Of a stretch of 64,000 nt of DNA, positions 41,183 to 52,521 are shown in pieces (the first letter of the stretch is position 1; every line of letters begins with the position of its first letter). This DNA comes from Xestospongia bergquistia. Taxonomy: Eukaryota; Porifera; Demospongiae; Haplosclerida; Petrosiidae. Below the pieces are notes generated by a model. The model was not told the origin of the DNA. It worked only from the letters and a program-made list of their open reading frames with translations, and made no database searches. The position numbers and the translations under genes are program-made. The stretch spans positions 6,280,150 through 6,344,149 of the forward strand of contig OZ014419.1 of assembly GCA_963965975.1 (NCBI GenBank), given 5' to 3'.

Positions 41183-41785
41183 TAACCAATAAAACAAAAA
41201 TCCTTTTGATTTTCCTGTTTTCTTATCTCTTACCAAATTAATATTGACAACTTCACCGTATCTTAAAACAAAAGAAAATAATGCTAAAATATGAGTATTG
41301 CATTATTAAATAATTATTAAAATACTTACTGTGAGAAGACAGACAAAATATCTCCTTCAGTCAAGTTATAATCTAAACCACCTGATGTAAGAGAATAAAT
41401 GGATGTTACTATTTATAGTACAAGTAATGATGTAATTGTTATATACAATACATTATCGTAGTGACGTAGTCTAACCTAAAAATACATATGCACTCTTCCT
41501 GTATTGATGATGCCAGGAAGCACTACCTTGAATACCTAATTTTAACTCTTCTTGAGTAATGTCATGAATGGATTTCATATTACTGTATAATTGGAACAAG
41601 ATATCATTTTTGTAAAAGATGCTTACATTTTCACAGCTAAAATATACATGTACACATGTGTTCATATTGTAAGACATTAGTTACCATATATAGTATAATG
41701 GTCTGCCATATATATTAACCTCTCTGTGATACAGTCAGAAATTGTGCTATTAAGTAAATCTATAGATAATAATTGCTTACTTCAT
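41183..41785 (-). pseudogene. Truncated RBMX2 copy 2
   Basis: This matches the first exons of the intact gene at 34608-36235: exon 1 at 41781-41785, exon 2 ending at 41582, and the RRM exons. It stops at 41183 inside the exon encoding [16 protein letters not shown]. It has an extra A in the acaaaaatcc run relative to the intact gene, which shifts the frame. The C-terminal half of the RRM and the RS tail are absent. Confidence 0.85.
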
Positions 41786-41894
41786 TTTGACTGCTGCTTT
41801 TTTTCTAAAATTCCACTGATCAAGAATTTGAAGAGATTAGAGTCTAAAAGGTTAAAAACTAGAATCTAGTTTTCTATTTAACGCACACCTTACC

Positions 41895-42279
41895 ATGTGT
41901 GCTGAGAAGATGGACAAGTTACAATCCAAGTCTATCAGGGATCGTCTTAGTCTATGGGAGGGGTCTTTGGCACCTTTGAGTGACAGTGAAAAGCAGGGTT
42001 TTATGGAATTGGGCACAATTGCGGCACAGAGACCACTCCCACCTGAGGTACATAATGAAAATAAATGTAATGATCTATTAAATGTATACTTGATATCTAA
42101 GTTCATATATTAATGCATTTATATTTATTGATACGTATATTATATTCCTAGTTACCATCTGGTGAAGTACCAAACAAAAGATATGTTGATGACACAGAGC
42201 CATCAGAAATTGAAGAGAAAATACAAGAAATTAAAACGACACAAGATGTAGGTTGGATAAAGCAAAAAAACAAGGCACT

Positions 42280-42339
<60 letters not shown>

Positions 42340-45300
42340 GCTTTCATGGTTTGATGAAATGGATAATGAGATATCGGCAGATAAAGATAAAGTATACAGG
42401 TAAGGAGTTCAAAGAGTAACTCCCTATTAATTAAATTTAATTGCCAACATACAATATTTTCGAATCTCTATCTTCCCAGGGACTATTGCAGTCATCTTCA
42501 TCATTATTGCAGTCAATGTGAAGAGATGGTACAACAGCTGAAAATATCACTGGATGCTTTGAGCGATATGACTGAAAAACATCATTTTGTCTCTCAGAAA
42601 ACTCAAGCATTACATGATGCATGTGAACAACTAGTTCAAGAACAGGTATTGTGTTTCATCATTTGTTTAACCTTATGTTCATTTATTTATTGTAGAATCA
42701 TTTAGCTCAAGTTGCTGAAGGTATTTCGAGTAGGTTGGCTTACTTTACAGAATTAGAGCAATTGGGTCAAAAACTAAATGCCCCTTCATTTTCGATCTCG
42801 TCTGATACCTTCCCTGTTTTGTTAGCTCGACTGGATGAGTGTATTTCCTTTATTGATACTCATGTAAGTATTGAGTGAATTATATTGAATTAATGTCCAA
42901 TGGTGCTTGTATAGTCTGATTGAGCACCACAGATACTATGACACTATGGGTATCATTGGATACCATAGCACTGATATATCCCTCTCTCCCTCAGCCACAT
43001 TACAAGGAGTCCCTCATATATTTAGCTCGCTACAGACAACAACTCTCAAGAGCATTAGCTTCTATAAAACAACAAGTTACACAGACACTTAAATCCACTA
43101 CTCAAAATGTCCTGAAACAACAGGTGTGACATACACATGTATCCTTCTCTCCATATTTCCTTGCTTTCATTGTTTGTTTGTTTGTTTGTTCTCCCATTCA
43201 ATTGACTAGTAATCTTTCCTTTCTCAGCAACCTAACTCACAGTATAGAGGTGTCTCTGAAGCAAACTATTCTCAATATTATGGCAAATTTAGAGCTTGTG
43301 CTCCTAAAATAAAGGTATTCATTTAATGGTCATATTTATTTGTATATTTATGTGTTATATATCAAGCCTTTGATGAATGAAGTAGAGAGCAGAGCAGAAA
43401 AAATATCAGAGTATGTATACCATTACAGTATAATGCACAACTGTACTCCCCCCCCCTCTCTCTCTCTCTCTCTCATTAATAGATATTCTACTATTCTTCA
43501 TGATTGTCTTCAATGTTATGTCAGTCAACGTAAACTACTGTTATCTCCCTCTTTAGTAGTCTCATTAGAAGAGTTAACAACACATCATAAATCAGAATAT
43601 TGTACTTTAGTAAGTACTGATCTTATACTTGTCTAATGTATTCAATATCTTTGTAGGTAAGAGCAGTATGTAATTTGGTATCTCGTGTGTGTTTAGATGA
43701 GTATCAATTATATCATCATTTCTTTAGTAATTCCAGCAATGAATTGAAGTAATTTTCATTCCTGTGTCCTCGTTCCTAATCCTATTCTCTTATTCTCTTT
43801 CTCATTTTTAAAATCCTCATTTCTATTTTCGTTCTCATTCTCTTACCCTCATTCCTATTCCTTTCTATTGCCATATTCTTATTCTCACATCCTCATTCCT
43901 ATTCTCTTATCATCATTCCTATAGTGATCTAATAGAGACTCTTAGTTATCAGATGTATGATGCATTACGTCCTGTTGTAATTCACATTAATCACTTGGAG
44001 ACACTTACTGACCTTTGTACTGTCCTCAAGGTACATAATATTTAAATATAATAATCATAGTATTAATATTGTGCATATGAATAAATGGAGAGGTGATGGA
44101 GTAAAGTGGAACATTAGTAAACCTTTTGTTCCCTTTAGGTTGAGATGATTGAAGAAGTTATTGAGCCTAAAGGTATATATTATAATATATTGTATGTAAT
44201 ATATGTATCCTAGGAGAACAACTGTCAAGGTTTGGTCTCATTATTAAAGCTCTTTTGAGTGATATTCAACAGAGGCTTGTGTTCAGAACACAGGTAAGTC
44301 CACGATTTAACTCAACATTTGAGTAGCTTTTATAAGAACTTTTGTATGATACTGTCACTTGTGTATTGAAGTCATTCTGTGCTAGGCTATTGTTGTATTT
44401 TGTTTCTCTAGCGTTTTATACAAACTGATATACGAGGTTATAAACCAGCACCTGGTGACTTAGCTTATCCTGACAAGTTAATAGTAGCTGTAAGTATTAC
44501 ACTATACTATGATTATACTTATTATAATAAAGGCTGAAGCTCAAGCTACATCACATGGGTCTGAGGTTTTTTCAGATTCAGATTCAGTCTTTGATGCTAG
44601 TGGAACAGAGGTGTGTTAATGAGTACCAATGAACTTCTTTGTTATTTTTAAAACAAGAGTGAGGCTACAACTCCTGATACCAGTTCTACATTCTCAATTG
44701 GACGCAGACATAGGGGGCGTGGCCTCAATGAGCTCCATGCCATGTGGTACCCCACAGTGAGAAGGACATTGATGTGTTTGTCTAAACTTTATCGTTGTCT
44801 TGATGTGAGTTTACAGATTATCTCCAATAAGATTGCCAATGTGTTCATTAGCGTGCAGTATTTGAGGGTTTGGCACAAGAAGCATTGAGTGAATGTGTCA
44901 AGTCATTACTAGCGGCATCTAATGCTATTCATGCTAAAAAGGTAGAGTAGATTCCTTAGTCACAAATTGTACATGTAACTGTGGCATTTTCAGGGTGATA
45001 TCGATTCTGAGCTTTTTCTTATTAAGCATTTGCTAATTTTAAGAGAGCAGATTGCTGCTTTTAATGTTAATTTTTCTGTCAAGGAAGTCTACCTTGACTT
45101 CACCAAAACTAAAGGTAGTGCTACTTTTATGATACTGTTTTTTCAATGTTTTCATTTATTGTTTTTTAGCTGCTGCATTTAATTTATTGAAGAAACGATC
45201 ACGGATGTTTTCTTTGAGTAGCAATAATGCTTTTTTAGAGTTTCTTTTCGAAGGATTTCCAGAGTTAATTGAGACACAACTAAACTCTAAAAAAGTAAGT

Positions 45301-46052
45301 ACTGAGAGAGTCAATTGTTGTTATTTCTCTCTCTGTCTCTGTCTCTCTCTCTCTCTCTCTCTCTCAGGAGGTAGATATGAAGCTAAAACAAGCATGTGAA
45401 ATGTTCATTTCTCATGCTTCAGCTCAACTGATACATCCATTGAAAATGTTATTGGGAAAATTTGATGTTATCATTGAACTTGCCGGCAAAGAAGGACGTG
45501 ATATAGCAAATTTAATACAACATCAACCTTTTGCTAATGCCAGTCAGTGTATATAGACACACACACACACATATATATATATACTGTGTCCATGTGTATT
45601 GTTATATAGTCATCAGTTAGTGTCATTACTTATAAAGAGATATCAAACTGTTAATGATATTAGTAGTATTTATATTGTATTGATTTCTCTCTTTTTATAG
45701 AGGATGTTCATACAACAGTGACTCAAACTAATAGATTATTAAAAACTCACATTCCACTTATTAGACAAAGTTTGACACTGTACTTATCTAATGAGGAAAC
45801 AGAACACATCCTTTTTAGACCAATTAAGGTGACACTGATAATAGTTGGTTCATTTTAATACAACATCAGATTGTCTATTTATACTCTTAGCCTATATTAT
45901 AAATTTGTCATTAATGTTGTCTTTAAATTGCTCTCTAGGCTAATGTCCTTAATACATATCAAGCGCTAGAGTCAATCTCGCTTAAGTATTATTCTGATGA
46001 AGATCGACAGATCATTGCTTGTCTCTCTCAACATGAGGTAAGTGTTTCATGA
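41895..46052 (+). CDS. COG3: Conserved oligomeric Golgi complex subunit 3
   Basis: About eighteen exons join in frame from the ATG at 41895 ([20 protein letters not shown]) to [10 protein letters not shown] and a stop at 46050-46052. Conserved stretches include [80 protein letters not shown] and [20 protein letters not shown], all characteristic of COG3. COG3 is a lobe A subunit of the COG tether that handles retrograde vesicles at the Golgi. It is a helical rod, and no catalytic motif is expected. The final exon may instead splice at 46037 (gtaagt), so the last five residues are uncertain. The copy at 36345 is broken, which leaves this as the only complete one in the window. Confidence 0.9.
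42283..42336. repeat. (CT)n tract at a COG3 splice acceptor
   Basis: A CT run ending in the CAG acceptor of the exon [11 protein letters not shown] shorter similar run at about 45331-45367 precedes another COG3 exon ([10 protein letters not shown]). Confidence 0.9.
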
Positions 46053-46064
46053 TAATTTGTGTGG

Positions 46065-46360
46065 CTGTGTCATTACCAGTTAGGTGACCTTGTTACTATC
46101 GGCACCTTCAGCTCCTTTGGTAAAGATAGTTCCTTCATCGCCAAAGGTGGTACCTCCATCACCAAAGGCTGTACCATCATCACCAACAGGTGTACCATCA
46201 ATGCTTTTAAATTCAACTTGAGAGGTGGTAATAAACTTTGTAGTTACTGATGTTCAGATAAATTTGTCACATTATAATTAAGGTACACACAACATATAAC
46301 TCATTAGTAACTGCATCAATAGTAAATGTAACAGCAAGGTCATATTAAAATCCTTCAGGA
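46065..46360 (-). other. Orphan minus-strand exon-like blocks with a short peptide repeat
   Basis: On the minus strand about 46297-46350 reads LAVTFTIDAVTNELYVV. About 46075-46250 reads TTKFITTSQVEFKSIDGTPV, followed by a run of GDDGTAFGDGGTTFGDEGT-type units. A gtacc donor and tcag acceptor could join them. No rest of a gene is visible between here and the WDR53 stop. It may be a fragment or chance coding-like sequence. Confidence 0.3.
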
Positions 46361-46516
46361 GTGATAAAATGTTGACTTCAATTTATGACTAAATTTATTT
46401 TTTAAGTACAAAAATTATTTTATTTAAAATTCAATTGCTTCAGACAAAGTGTGACAACAAAGACCATGACATTCCTATGCTGGCTCCTGTAACTCATCAA
46501 ATATATAGCTAAATCT

Positions 46517-47632
46517 TTACTGCTCAATTGAATATAAGGTAATAACAGATGTCTGATCAGCTACAACTACTACATGTTTATCATTCCACTGTCTAAGTAT
46601 TGTGATCCAATTCACTTTAGATCCATGATCATAAATTGCTAAAGGCGACTCTAGTATCTCGTACATAACAGAGGAGTGGTGGGGTTTAGATTTCTTTGAA
46701 CTCGACTTGACTTTATCAGTAGATACAGGAGTAGTCTTTTCAGTCACACCTGACCAAATGATCTTGCCATCATTACCTCCTGATACTACAATGTAAAAAA
46801 GTAACTCTTCCACATTGCTGGCTCCTACAAGTGGTTGATCACTTCTTGAAGCACCTTCAGGAGCTAACTTAGTTTCATAACATGTAATACAGGCAATACT
46901 AATGGAATGAAACTCTCTAGTTGATACTAGCTCCAATTGGCTCCTGTTAGTATTACACAATGTAATAGCTCCATTACCTAGCCCAAGAACCACAAAAGGT
47001 GTCTGACCAATAGTACATAATGAATGTACCATAGGTGGATTAATCAAGTAAGCAGAGGCACCTGAGTTCACAGCAAGTGCTTCTTGAATGTTTAATATTG
47101 TGTATGGTCGCCCACGGGAATAGTCCCATAATATCACCTGACAGTCTAGGCCACCAGATATCATGTCCCAATGTCTGTGTGGATGAAATGTCACTGACGA
47201 ACAGATGTTATCATGTTTGCGACATGTCTTATAGAGTTTGGGTTTAGAAGTACTAATATCTAGTACTTGTATCTCACCTGTATCATCGCAGGCAAGTAAG
47301 AAGTTTCCTGACTCATTGATGGATATTTGGTTGATTTCATCCTTGTTGTATGTACAGTGTTCAATTAAAGTTGTTAATTTATTAGGATCATAGAGTAGTA
47401 CTGAAGTGTTCACTGATACTGCAATTTTTGACTTGGAAACACAGATACAAGTCACATCTCCTTCTATCGGTGTATCAATGCTTTGTTCTAAAGTGCCATC
47501 TCTTTTCCAGACTTTAAATTTATTGTTGTGTCCAGATAATAATCTTGGAGGGCTTTGATTGTCACTGGCTATACAGAACACGTCCTCTTCTTGGGTATCT
47601 ATCTGTGCTATTAGACTAACCTTCCAAGACAT
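46517..47632 (-). CDS. WDR53: WD40-repeat protein, WDR53 homologue
   Basis: A single exon of 371 residues from the ATG at 47632 (MSWKVSLIAQIDTQEEDVFC). It contains WD40 blades, among them LLSGHNNKFKVWKRDG, LLACDDTGEIQVLDIS, HDNICSSVTFHPHRHWDMIS with VILWDYSRGRP, and VVSGGNDGKIIWSG. The last blade, KVNWITILRQWNDKHVVVVA, is followed by DQTSVITLY. The INQISINESGNFLLACDDTG segment, the HSNICSSV-like segment and the ADQTS-x-I end are specific to WDR53. WDR53 is regarded as a substrate receptor for CUL4-DDB1 ligases, but its substrates are poorly defined. A basic insert between the last two blades (KVKSSSKKSKPHH) is also found in the human protein. The start codon is about 150 bases from that of TPT1 on the other strand. 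Confidence 0.9.
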   Translation of the reverse strand: MSWKVSLIAQIDTQEEDVFCIASDNQSPPRLLSGHNNKFKVWKRDGTLEQSIDTPIEGDVTCICVSKSKIAVSVNTSVLLYDPNKLTTLIEHCTYNKDEINQISINESGNFLLACDDTGEIQVLDISTSKPKLYKTCRKHDNICSSVTFHPHRHWDMISGGLDCQVILWDYSRGRPYTILNIQEALAVNSGASAYLINPPMVHSLCTIGQTPFVVLGLGNGAITLCNTNRSQLELVSTREFHSISIACITCYETKLAPEGASRSDQPLVGASNVEELLFYIVVSGGNDGKIIWSGVTEKTTPVSTDKVKSSSKKSKPHHSSVMYEILESPLAIYDHGSKVNWITILRQWNDKHVVVVADQTSVITLYSIEQ

Positions 47633-47782
47633 CCTGCAGTGAGCACGTGGTCAACAGCTTTGCGCATGCGCAAATTGCACAACACCCACGAGGAAAGGTT
47701 ATATAGATCACTATACAAGAAAGTACAAGAAAGCTCCGCTGGCCGGCATTTTACTTCATCTAAATTCGCTTATTCTGTCAAT
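47633..47782. promoter_or_regulatory. Bidirectional promoter interval WDR53/TPT1
   Basis: 150 bases between divergent start codons, with tgcgcatgcgca (a perfect NRF1-type palindrome) at about 47660-47672 and a less AT-rich composition than its surroundings. NRF1 palindromes are common in housekeeping bidirectional promoters. Confidence 0.6.
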
Positions 47783-49249
47783 ATGATTATCTATAAGGAT
47801 CTCTTTACCGGTAAATCATATACAAATATACCAGTATACGCATCATTTGTCTTTCTGACAGGCGATGAGCTATTCTCAGACTCTTATAAAATTAGAATTA
47901 TCGATGATATCTTTTACGAAGTCGAGGGAAAGGTAAGCTATTTGTGCTCTAAATTGTGGCACAAAAATTTTAAAGGTACTTCCTGTCTGCAACACTAATG
48001 TGTGGTTATTAATATTGACAGACTTCCTGTTGGTTCATAACTTAGTTCTTAAACAAAGCAATGAGCATCAAGTATTGTTTTCCTAGTTTGAATAATAAAT
48101 GTCTTGTTTGTAACAGTAGGTTGTTTGTTAAGTGGACTCCATGTTTTTTTATTAATTGTGTTTAAGAAAAATTGAGTGTCTGTTCAATTATTTAGTTTGA
48201 ATGCTAAAGTCTGAAACAGGTACTAGTGTTGAAATAAATAGGACTATAATTAATTATTTGGTTGTTTGTAAGGCTCTTAACAATCCAAGGATATTATCTC
48301 ATCAGTTGAGAAAGTAACTAAGAATGAGTGTTCGCAGTTGGACATCAAATATGTCCACTTATTGTAATGCAAATATTCAAAACTAGTTCATTTAGCAAAG
48401 CAAATGTTTAAATATAAGGTATTATTATTTGATTCAGTGTTAATTGTCATTTTATAATATTAAAACTGGCTGTATGTACTTAAATCTTTAATAGCTTCCA
48501 TTATAATCTGTTCCTTTTAATTTAAGATGACAACAGAGACTGGAGGTATTGATGAGTCAAAGATTGGTGCTAATGCTTCAGCTGAAGAAGGAGCTGAAGC
48601 ACTTCAAGAAGAATCAGTAACACAATGTAATATTGTGACAGCAAATAGACTGCAAAAAACTGTATTTTCAAACAAAAAGGATTACCAGAATTCTGTTAAG
48701 GTAAAGGACATTGTTAATATTTAACCCCTAACTGACCAGTGATGATGTAAGCATTGAAGCTGACTTTGTCCAAATCTTTATTTTATTGTTTGCAATTCTT
48801 TTTTGTATTGTAAGGCAATTTTTGCTAAAAGGTACTCTTAAACTAGATTTTACTAACTATTTTGTGTCATGAAAAAGTACATGGAAACAATTAATGTTTT
48901 GTTATTTGTTTTATTTTAGATATACATGGGAAAAATTGTCAAACATTTAGAGGAAAAAAACCCTGATCGAGTTCAACCATTCAAAGATAGTGCTAAAGTT
49001 GCAATGAAAAAGGTAATTTCACATTGTCATGAATTGTTCAAGATAATACATTCATACATTTACTTTTAAGACCTCTCTGGTTTATAGGTATTTGATAACT
49101 ACAAGGATTTTGACTTCTATTATGGTGAATCTAATAACGATGAAGGTATGGTGGCTTTACTGAATTTCCGTGAAGATGGTCTTACACCTTATATGTTGTT
49201 CTTCCGGGATGGACTTGTTGAAGAGAAAGTTGTAAGTGACACAGTATAA
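47783..49249 (+). CDS. TPT1: Translationally controlled tumour protein
   Basis: Five exons (47783-47810, 47862-47932, 48527-48700, 48920-49012, 49088-49249) encode 175 residues; the human protein has 172. The start MIIYKDLFTGDELFSDSYKI matches TCTP, as do IGANASAEE, KDYQNSVKIYMGKIVKHLEE and GMVALLNFREDGLTPYMLFF. TCTP is an abundant cytosolic calcium- and tubulin-binding protein involved in growth and survival. The first intron is only 51 bases and stays open in frame, so retention would insert 17 residues. The C-terminal VSDTV differs from the family's short KC-type end and lies across a gtaagt, so the last codons are slightly uncertain. Confidence 0.95.
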
Positions 49250-49792
49250 TAACAATCCCTCTATCAAAAAAATGAAATTACAATTGTAAATCTGGAGCTA
49301 GGTTTAACCTTATTCTCAGTGATAAACCACACCCATTAAGAACTGATATAATTAGTAATGTATAGGTTATTGCCAAATCACAAGGTTTTGTTGGTACAGT
49401 ATGTGATGTTGAGAGCCGTAAGTCCAAAATGTCACATGCTATATTAGCACAAGATACAAGTGGTTGGACCACAATGCATCTGTCATGGCAACAGTTGTCA
49501 TGGTAGTGCTTGCCATGGATGTTATGAGTACTTGTTAGAGCATATATAGGCACTTGATAAATTCACTATGTTTTTATTTATTTATTTTTTTTAGTGAACT
49601 TCATTGACCATTTTGACAACAGCTGTAGAAGTCTTCTTGTTATTAATTATGACACATTTCATTATTTCATAATTATTATTATTATTGTTTGTATTTGTAA
49701 ATGAAAAGGCAAACTAGGAAATTCTATTATAACAACCACAAATCTAACCAGTAGCCACTATTATTCTACATTAGATGAGGTACAATTTGTGG
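49250..49792. other. Gap between TPT1 and the avidin-like gene
   Basis: No gene is recognised. The block at about 49597-49690 (ttgacaacagctgtagaagt onward) is repeated at 51290-51380. Confidence 0.5.
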
Positions 49793-50442
49793 TCACAGTT
49801 CATCACTGGGGCTTCTTTTTTCTCCACAGGAGTCAGCTGACTTGTAAAATGTATCTTTACCCACAAGGGTAGATTCCCAGTTATTGATTGGTTCAGTTTG
49901 GGATGTTAGGAGCCATGTTGTATAGATACGAATACCAGAAGTTGTTTCTTGCCATTGTCCAGACCAGGTAGTAGTTGAGTTAGCAGTTATGTCTTTATTA
50001 CGCCATGTTACTGCCCTACATGTATAAATGAAGATAGTTTAATAAATATAGATAGTTTATTAATTTGTAAAGAACCAAGTTTATGCTATCACTTTTACTG
50101 GTACATTTTATTGAGGTGAAATTTTTGCTCTCAACTATAGATGACTTTTCTTACCATCCCAATGTGCCTCCATTAATTGATCCAGTATCATATCTTCCTG
50201 CCAAATCATATCGATACACAGCATCACCAACAAGTGATTCATACCATCCATTCAACTGTCCAGCAGATACAGTTTCCTGGTATATGCACATAGTAGAGAC
50301 TAACTCATTTTTCCACTCTCCAGCAAGAAGATCAATATTTGAGGCTGAGGTGACACCAAAGATGGCAATAACTGCAATAAACCTGCAATAGTATTCATGG
50401 TATTTAAGTTTACAATATCTATTGTTTAGCTTACCAAATCAT
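49793..50442 (-). CDS. Secreted avidin/streptavidin-like biotin-binding protein
   Basis: Three exons (50435-50442, 50155-50382, 49793-50015) join in frame to 152 residues. Exon 1 is only eight bases. The N terminus MIWFIAVIAIFGVTSA is a signal peptide. The mature part aligns end to end with streptavidin: GEWKNELVS, LNGWYESLVGDA, YRYDLAGRYDTGS, LGWAVTWRN, ANSTTTWSGQW, IYTTWLLTS and NNWESTLVGKDTF. Residues equivalent to the streptavidin biotin contacts N23, S27, Y43, S45, W79, S88, T90, W92, W108, W120 and D128 are all present. N49 is replaced by Asp. Expected fold: an eight-stranded beta barrel, normally tetrameric. Probable role: biotin capture outside the cell, for example antimicrobial biotin starvation (inference). 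The introns and signal peptide argue that it is a host gene, not bacterial contamination. Confidence 0.9.
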
Positions 50443-52378
50443 ATTATTTCAATCAGTTTTGCTATTTTTTCAATATGAACTGTGGACAATGAAAAGACAC
50501 TAGTACAGTCAAATGTACTACTTGCTTATTATATAGACAATAATGGAGGAAAACCTATAAGTTCTAGTTTGGTTTGGATTTCCTTTTAAGTCACAATAGA
50601 TTCATTATAATTATTCAATTCTTTACCTTATTATATTATGATTACTCATGTCCTAAACCATCAAAGTGACAGAGGTACTCAGTTTATGATACTAAACTAC
50701 TGATCATCTGCTTTCTTATTACTCCTTTTCCTCCTGTACTCAATGTACCCAGTCTCTCATTATTAAAAGTGTTGAGACTAACTCTTTTACTTGTCCCTTC
50801 ATAAATATTAATAGCAGTGTATCCTTATATTGAATGTAAACTTCTCTTTGCATTGTGTGCTGACAATGCATTTAATGTTAACTAAAATTATTTAGAGCGT
50901 CAATTATTATTATTGGAAAAATTTATGAAAAAACATATTAACCAAAAATTGACATAATGATAATAATTAACTATCATATTATTTGTTCTGTCAATCTGAC
51001 ATTTCAAAACCAAACCAGACAATGAGAAGACAGCCCAGCCAAAAAGCACTCACTCACATAGATGATATGGTGGGGAATATTAAAACCTAATAAGTTCTGG
51101 TTTGTTTAATTTAGTATAGAAAACCAACCCATAAAATGAGAAGACAACCCTAGTTTGTTTGCAGTATCAATTGGGATTCCTGTTAAACCACAATAAATTC
51201 ATTTTTAATTTTATAAGTATTCTCCATCAATATCATTAATTAATTAATAATTACACATGTTCTAAAACATCAGTGACAGAGGGTACTCACTTTATTGACC
51301 ATTTGACAACAGCTGTAGAAGTCTTCTTGTTATTAATTATGACACATTTCATTATTTCATAATTATTATTATTATTATTATTGTTGTTGTTTGTATTTGT
51401 AAACGAAAAGGCAAACTAGGAATTATAACAAAAACCACAGATTTAACCACTAATATTTAACATGAGGTATATTTTTTGGTCACAGTTCATCATGTGTAAT
51501 TATTAATTAATTAATGATATTGATGGAGAATACTTATAAAACTAAAAATGAATTTATTATGGTTTAACAGGAATCCCAATTGATACTGCAAAACAAACTA
51601 GAGTTGTTTTCTCATTTCATGGGTTGGTTTTAAAGTAATAATTACACATGTTCTAAAATATCAGTGACAGAGGGTACTCACTCAGTTTATATTCTAAACT
51701 GCTTATATAGACAGGTACCAGCAGTCATGACATCATATGATGACATAATTCCTAATTATCTTTAGTACACCCATGATCTATTTAGGTTAACATAAGTTTT
51801 GTCTCGTATCTAAAGTATAGTCAACCTTATCATGACCCTCATCTGCTCTCATGTTGTCACTCCTTCTGTATTCAATCTCTCATCAATGACATTTCCATGC
51901 CAAACACAATATGTTCATTTTTCTGCCAGGCACACACAGCCATTTTATGAGCCAGACCCCATCAGTGTCAAATTACGTCTATGGCTAACAAAGTCACATT
52001 ATAGATAAGGTTTTTCATTTAATTAATTTTGACACCAATGGCTTGACATATAAAGGTGTCCTATAAGTGTTTTGCACCATGTGTCTTGCAAAAGATATCC
52101 TTGTGAAAATAGAGGGTCAGTAACAGGAAGTAATGCATTATGTCATCCCTGAGTTTAGCTATAGACAAGAGTGGATCACCTCAGCAAAAAGTTGTTTGTA
52201 ATTTCATCTCAGGAAATGATATTTTTGGAGTCTTGCAAACTGATTTTGGAAAGTCATTATTGTTTGAGATCCTTCCAATGAAATTTCATGAACTAATAGA
52301 TTAATGTTTTTTATGATGATAACATAAAACGGGTAAAATAAACACAATAATTGACATTTGGATAATATTTAACTACCA
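50443..52378. other. Repeat-rich gap between the avidin-like gene and RBX2
   Basis: Contains related repeat blocks at about 50545-50700, 51060-51290 and 51485-51690, including an inverted pair, and a copy of the avidin-gene 3' flank (51290-51500). No coding exon is recognised. Confidence 0.55.
51118..51645. repeat. Inverted repeat around a copied avidin-gene 3' flank
   Basis: About 51118-51265 (aaccaacccataaaatgaga onward) is the reverse complement of about 51490-51640. The loop between them (about 51290-51480) matches the sequence just 3' of the avidin-like gene (49597-49800), including the ggtcacagttcatca that contains that gene's stop region. Confidence 0.75.
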
Positions 52379-52488
52379 AATCTTTGTACCATCCATTCTT
52401 GTTGACATAGAGGACAACGATTGTTTTGTTTAATCCATAACTGCATACAACAATTATGAAATGAATGATTACATTCACCCCAAACAAC

Positions 52489-52521
<33 letters not shown>

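Noticed and set aside
50083-50391. Plus-strand 102-residue frame
   Set aside because: It is antisense to exon 2 of the avidin-like gene, which has the clear family match and splice sites.
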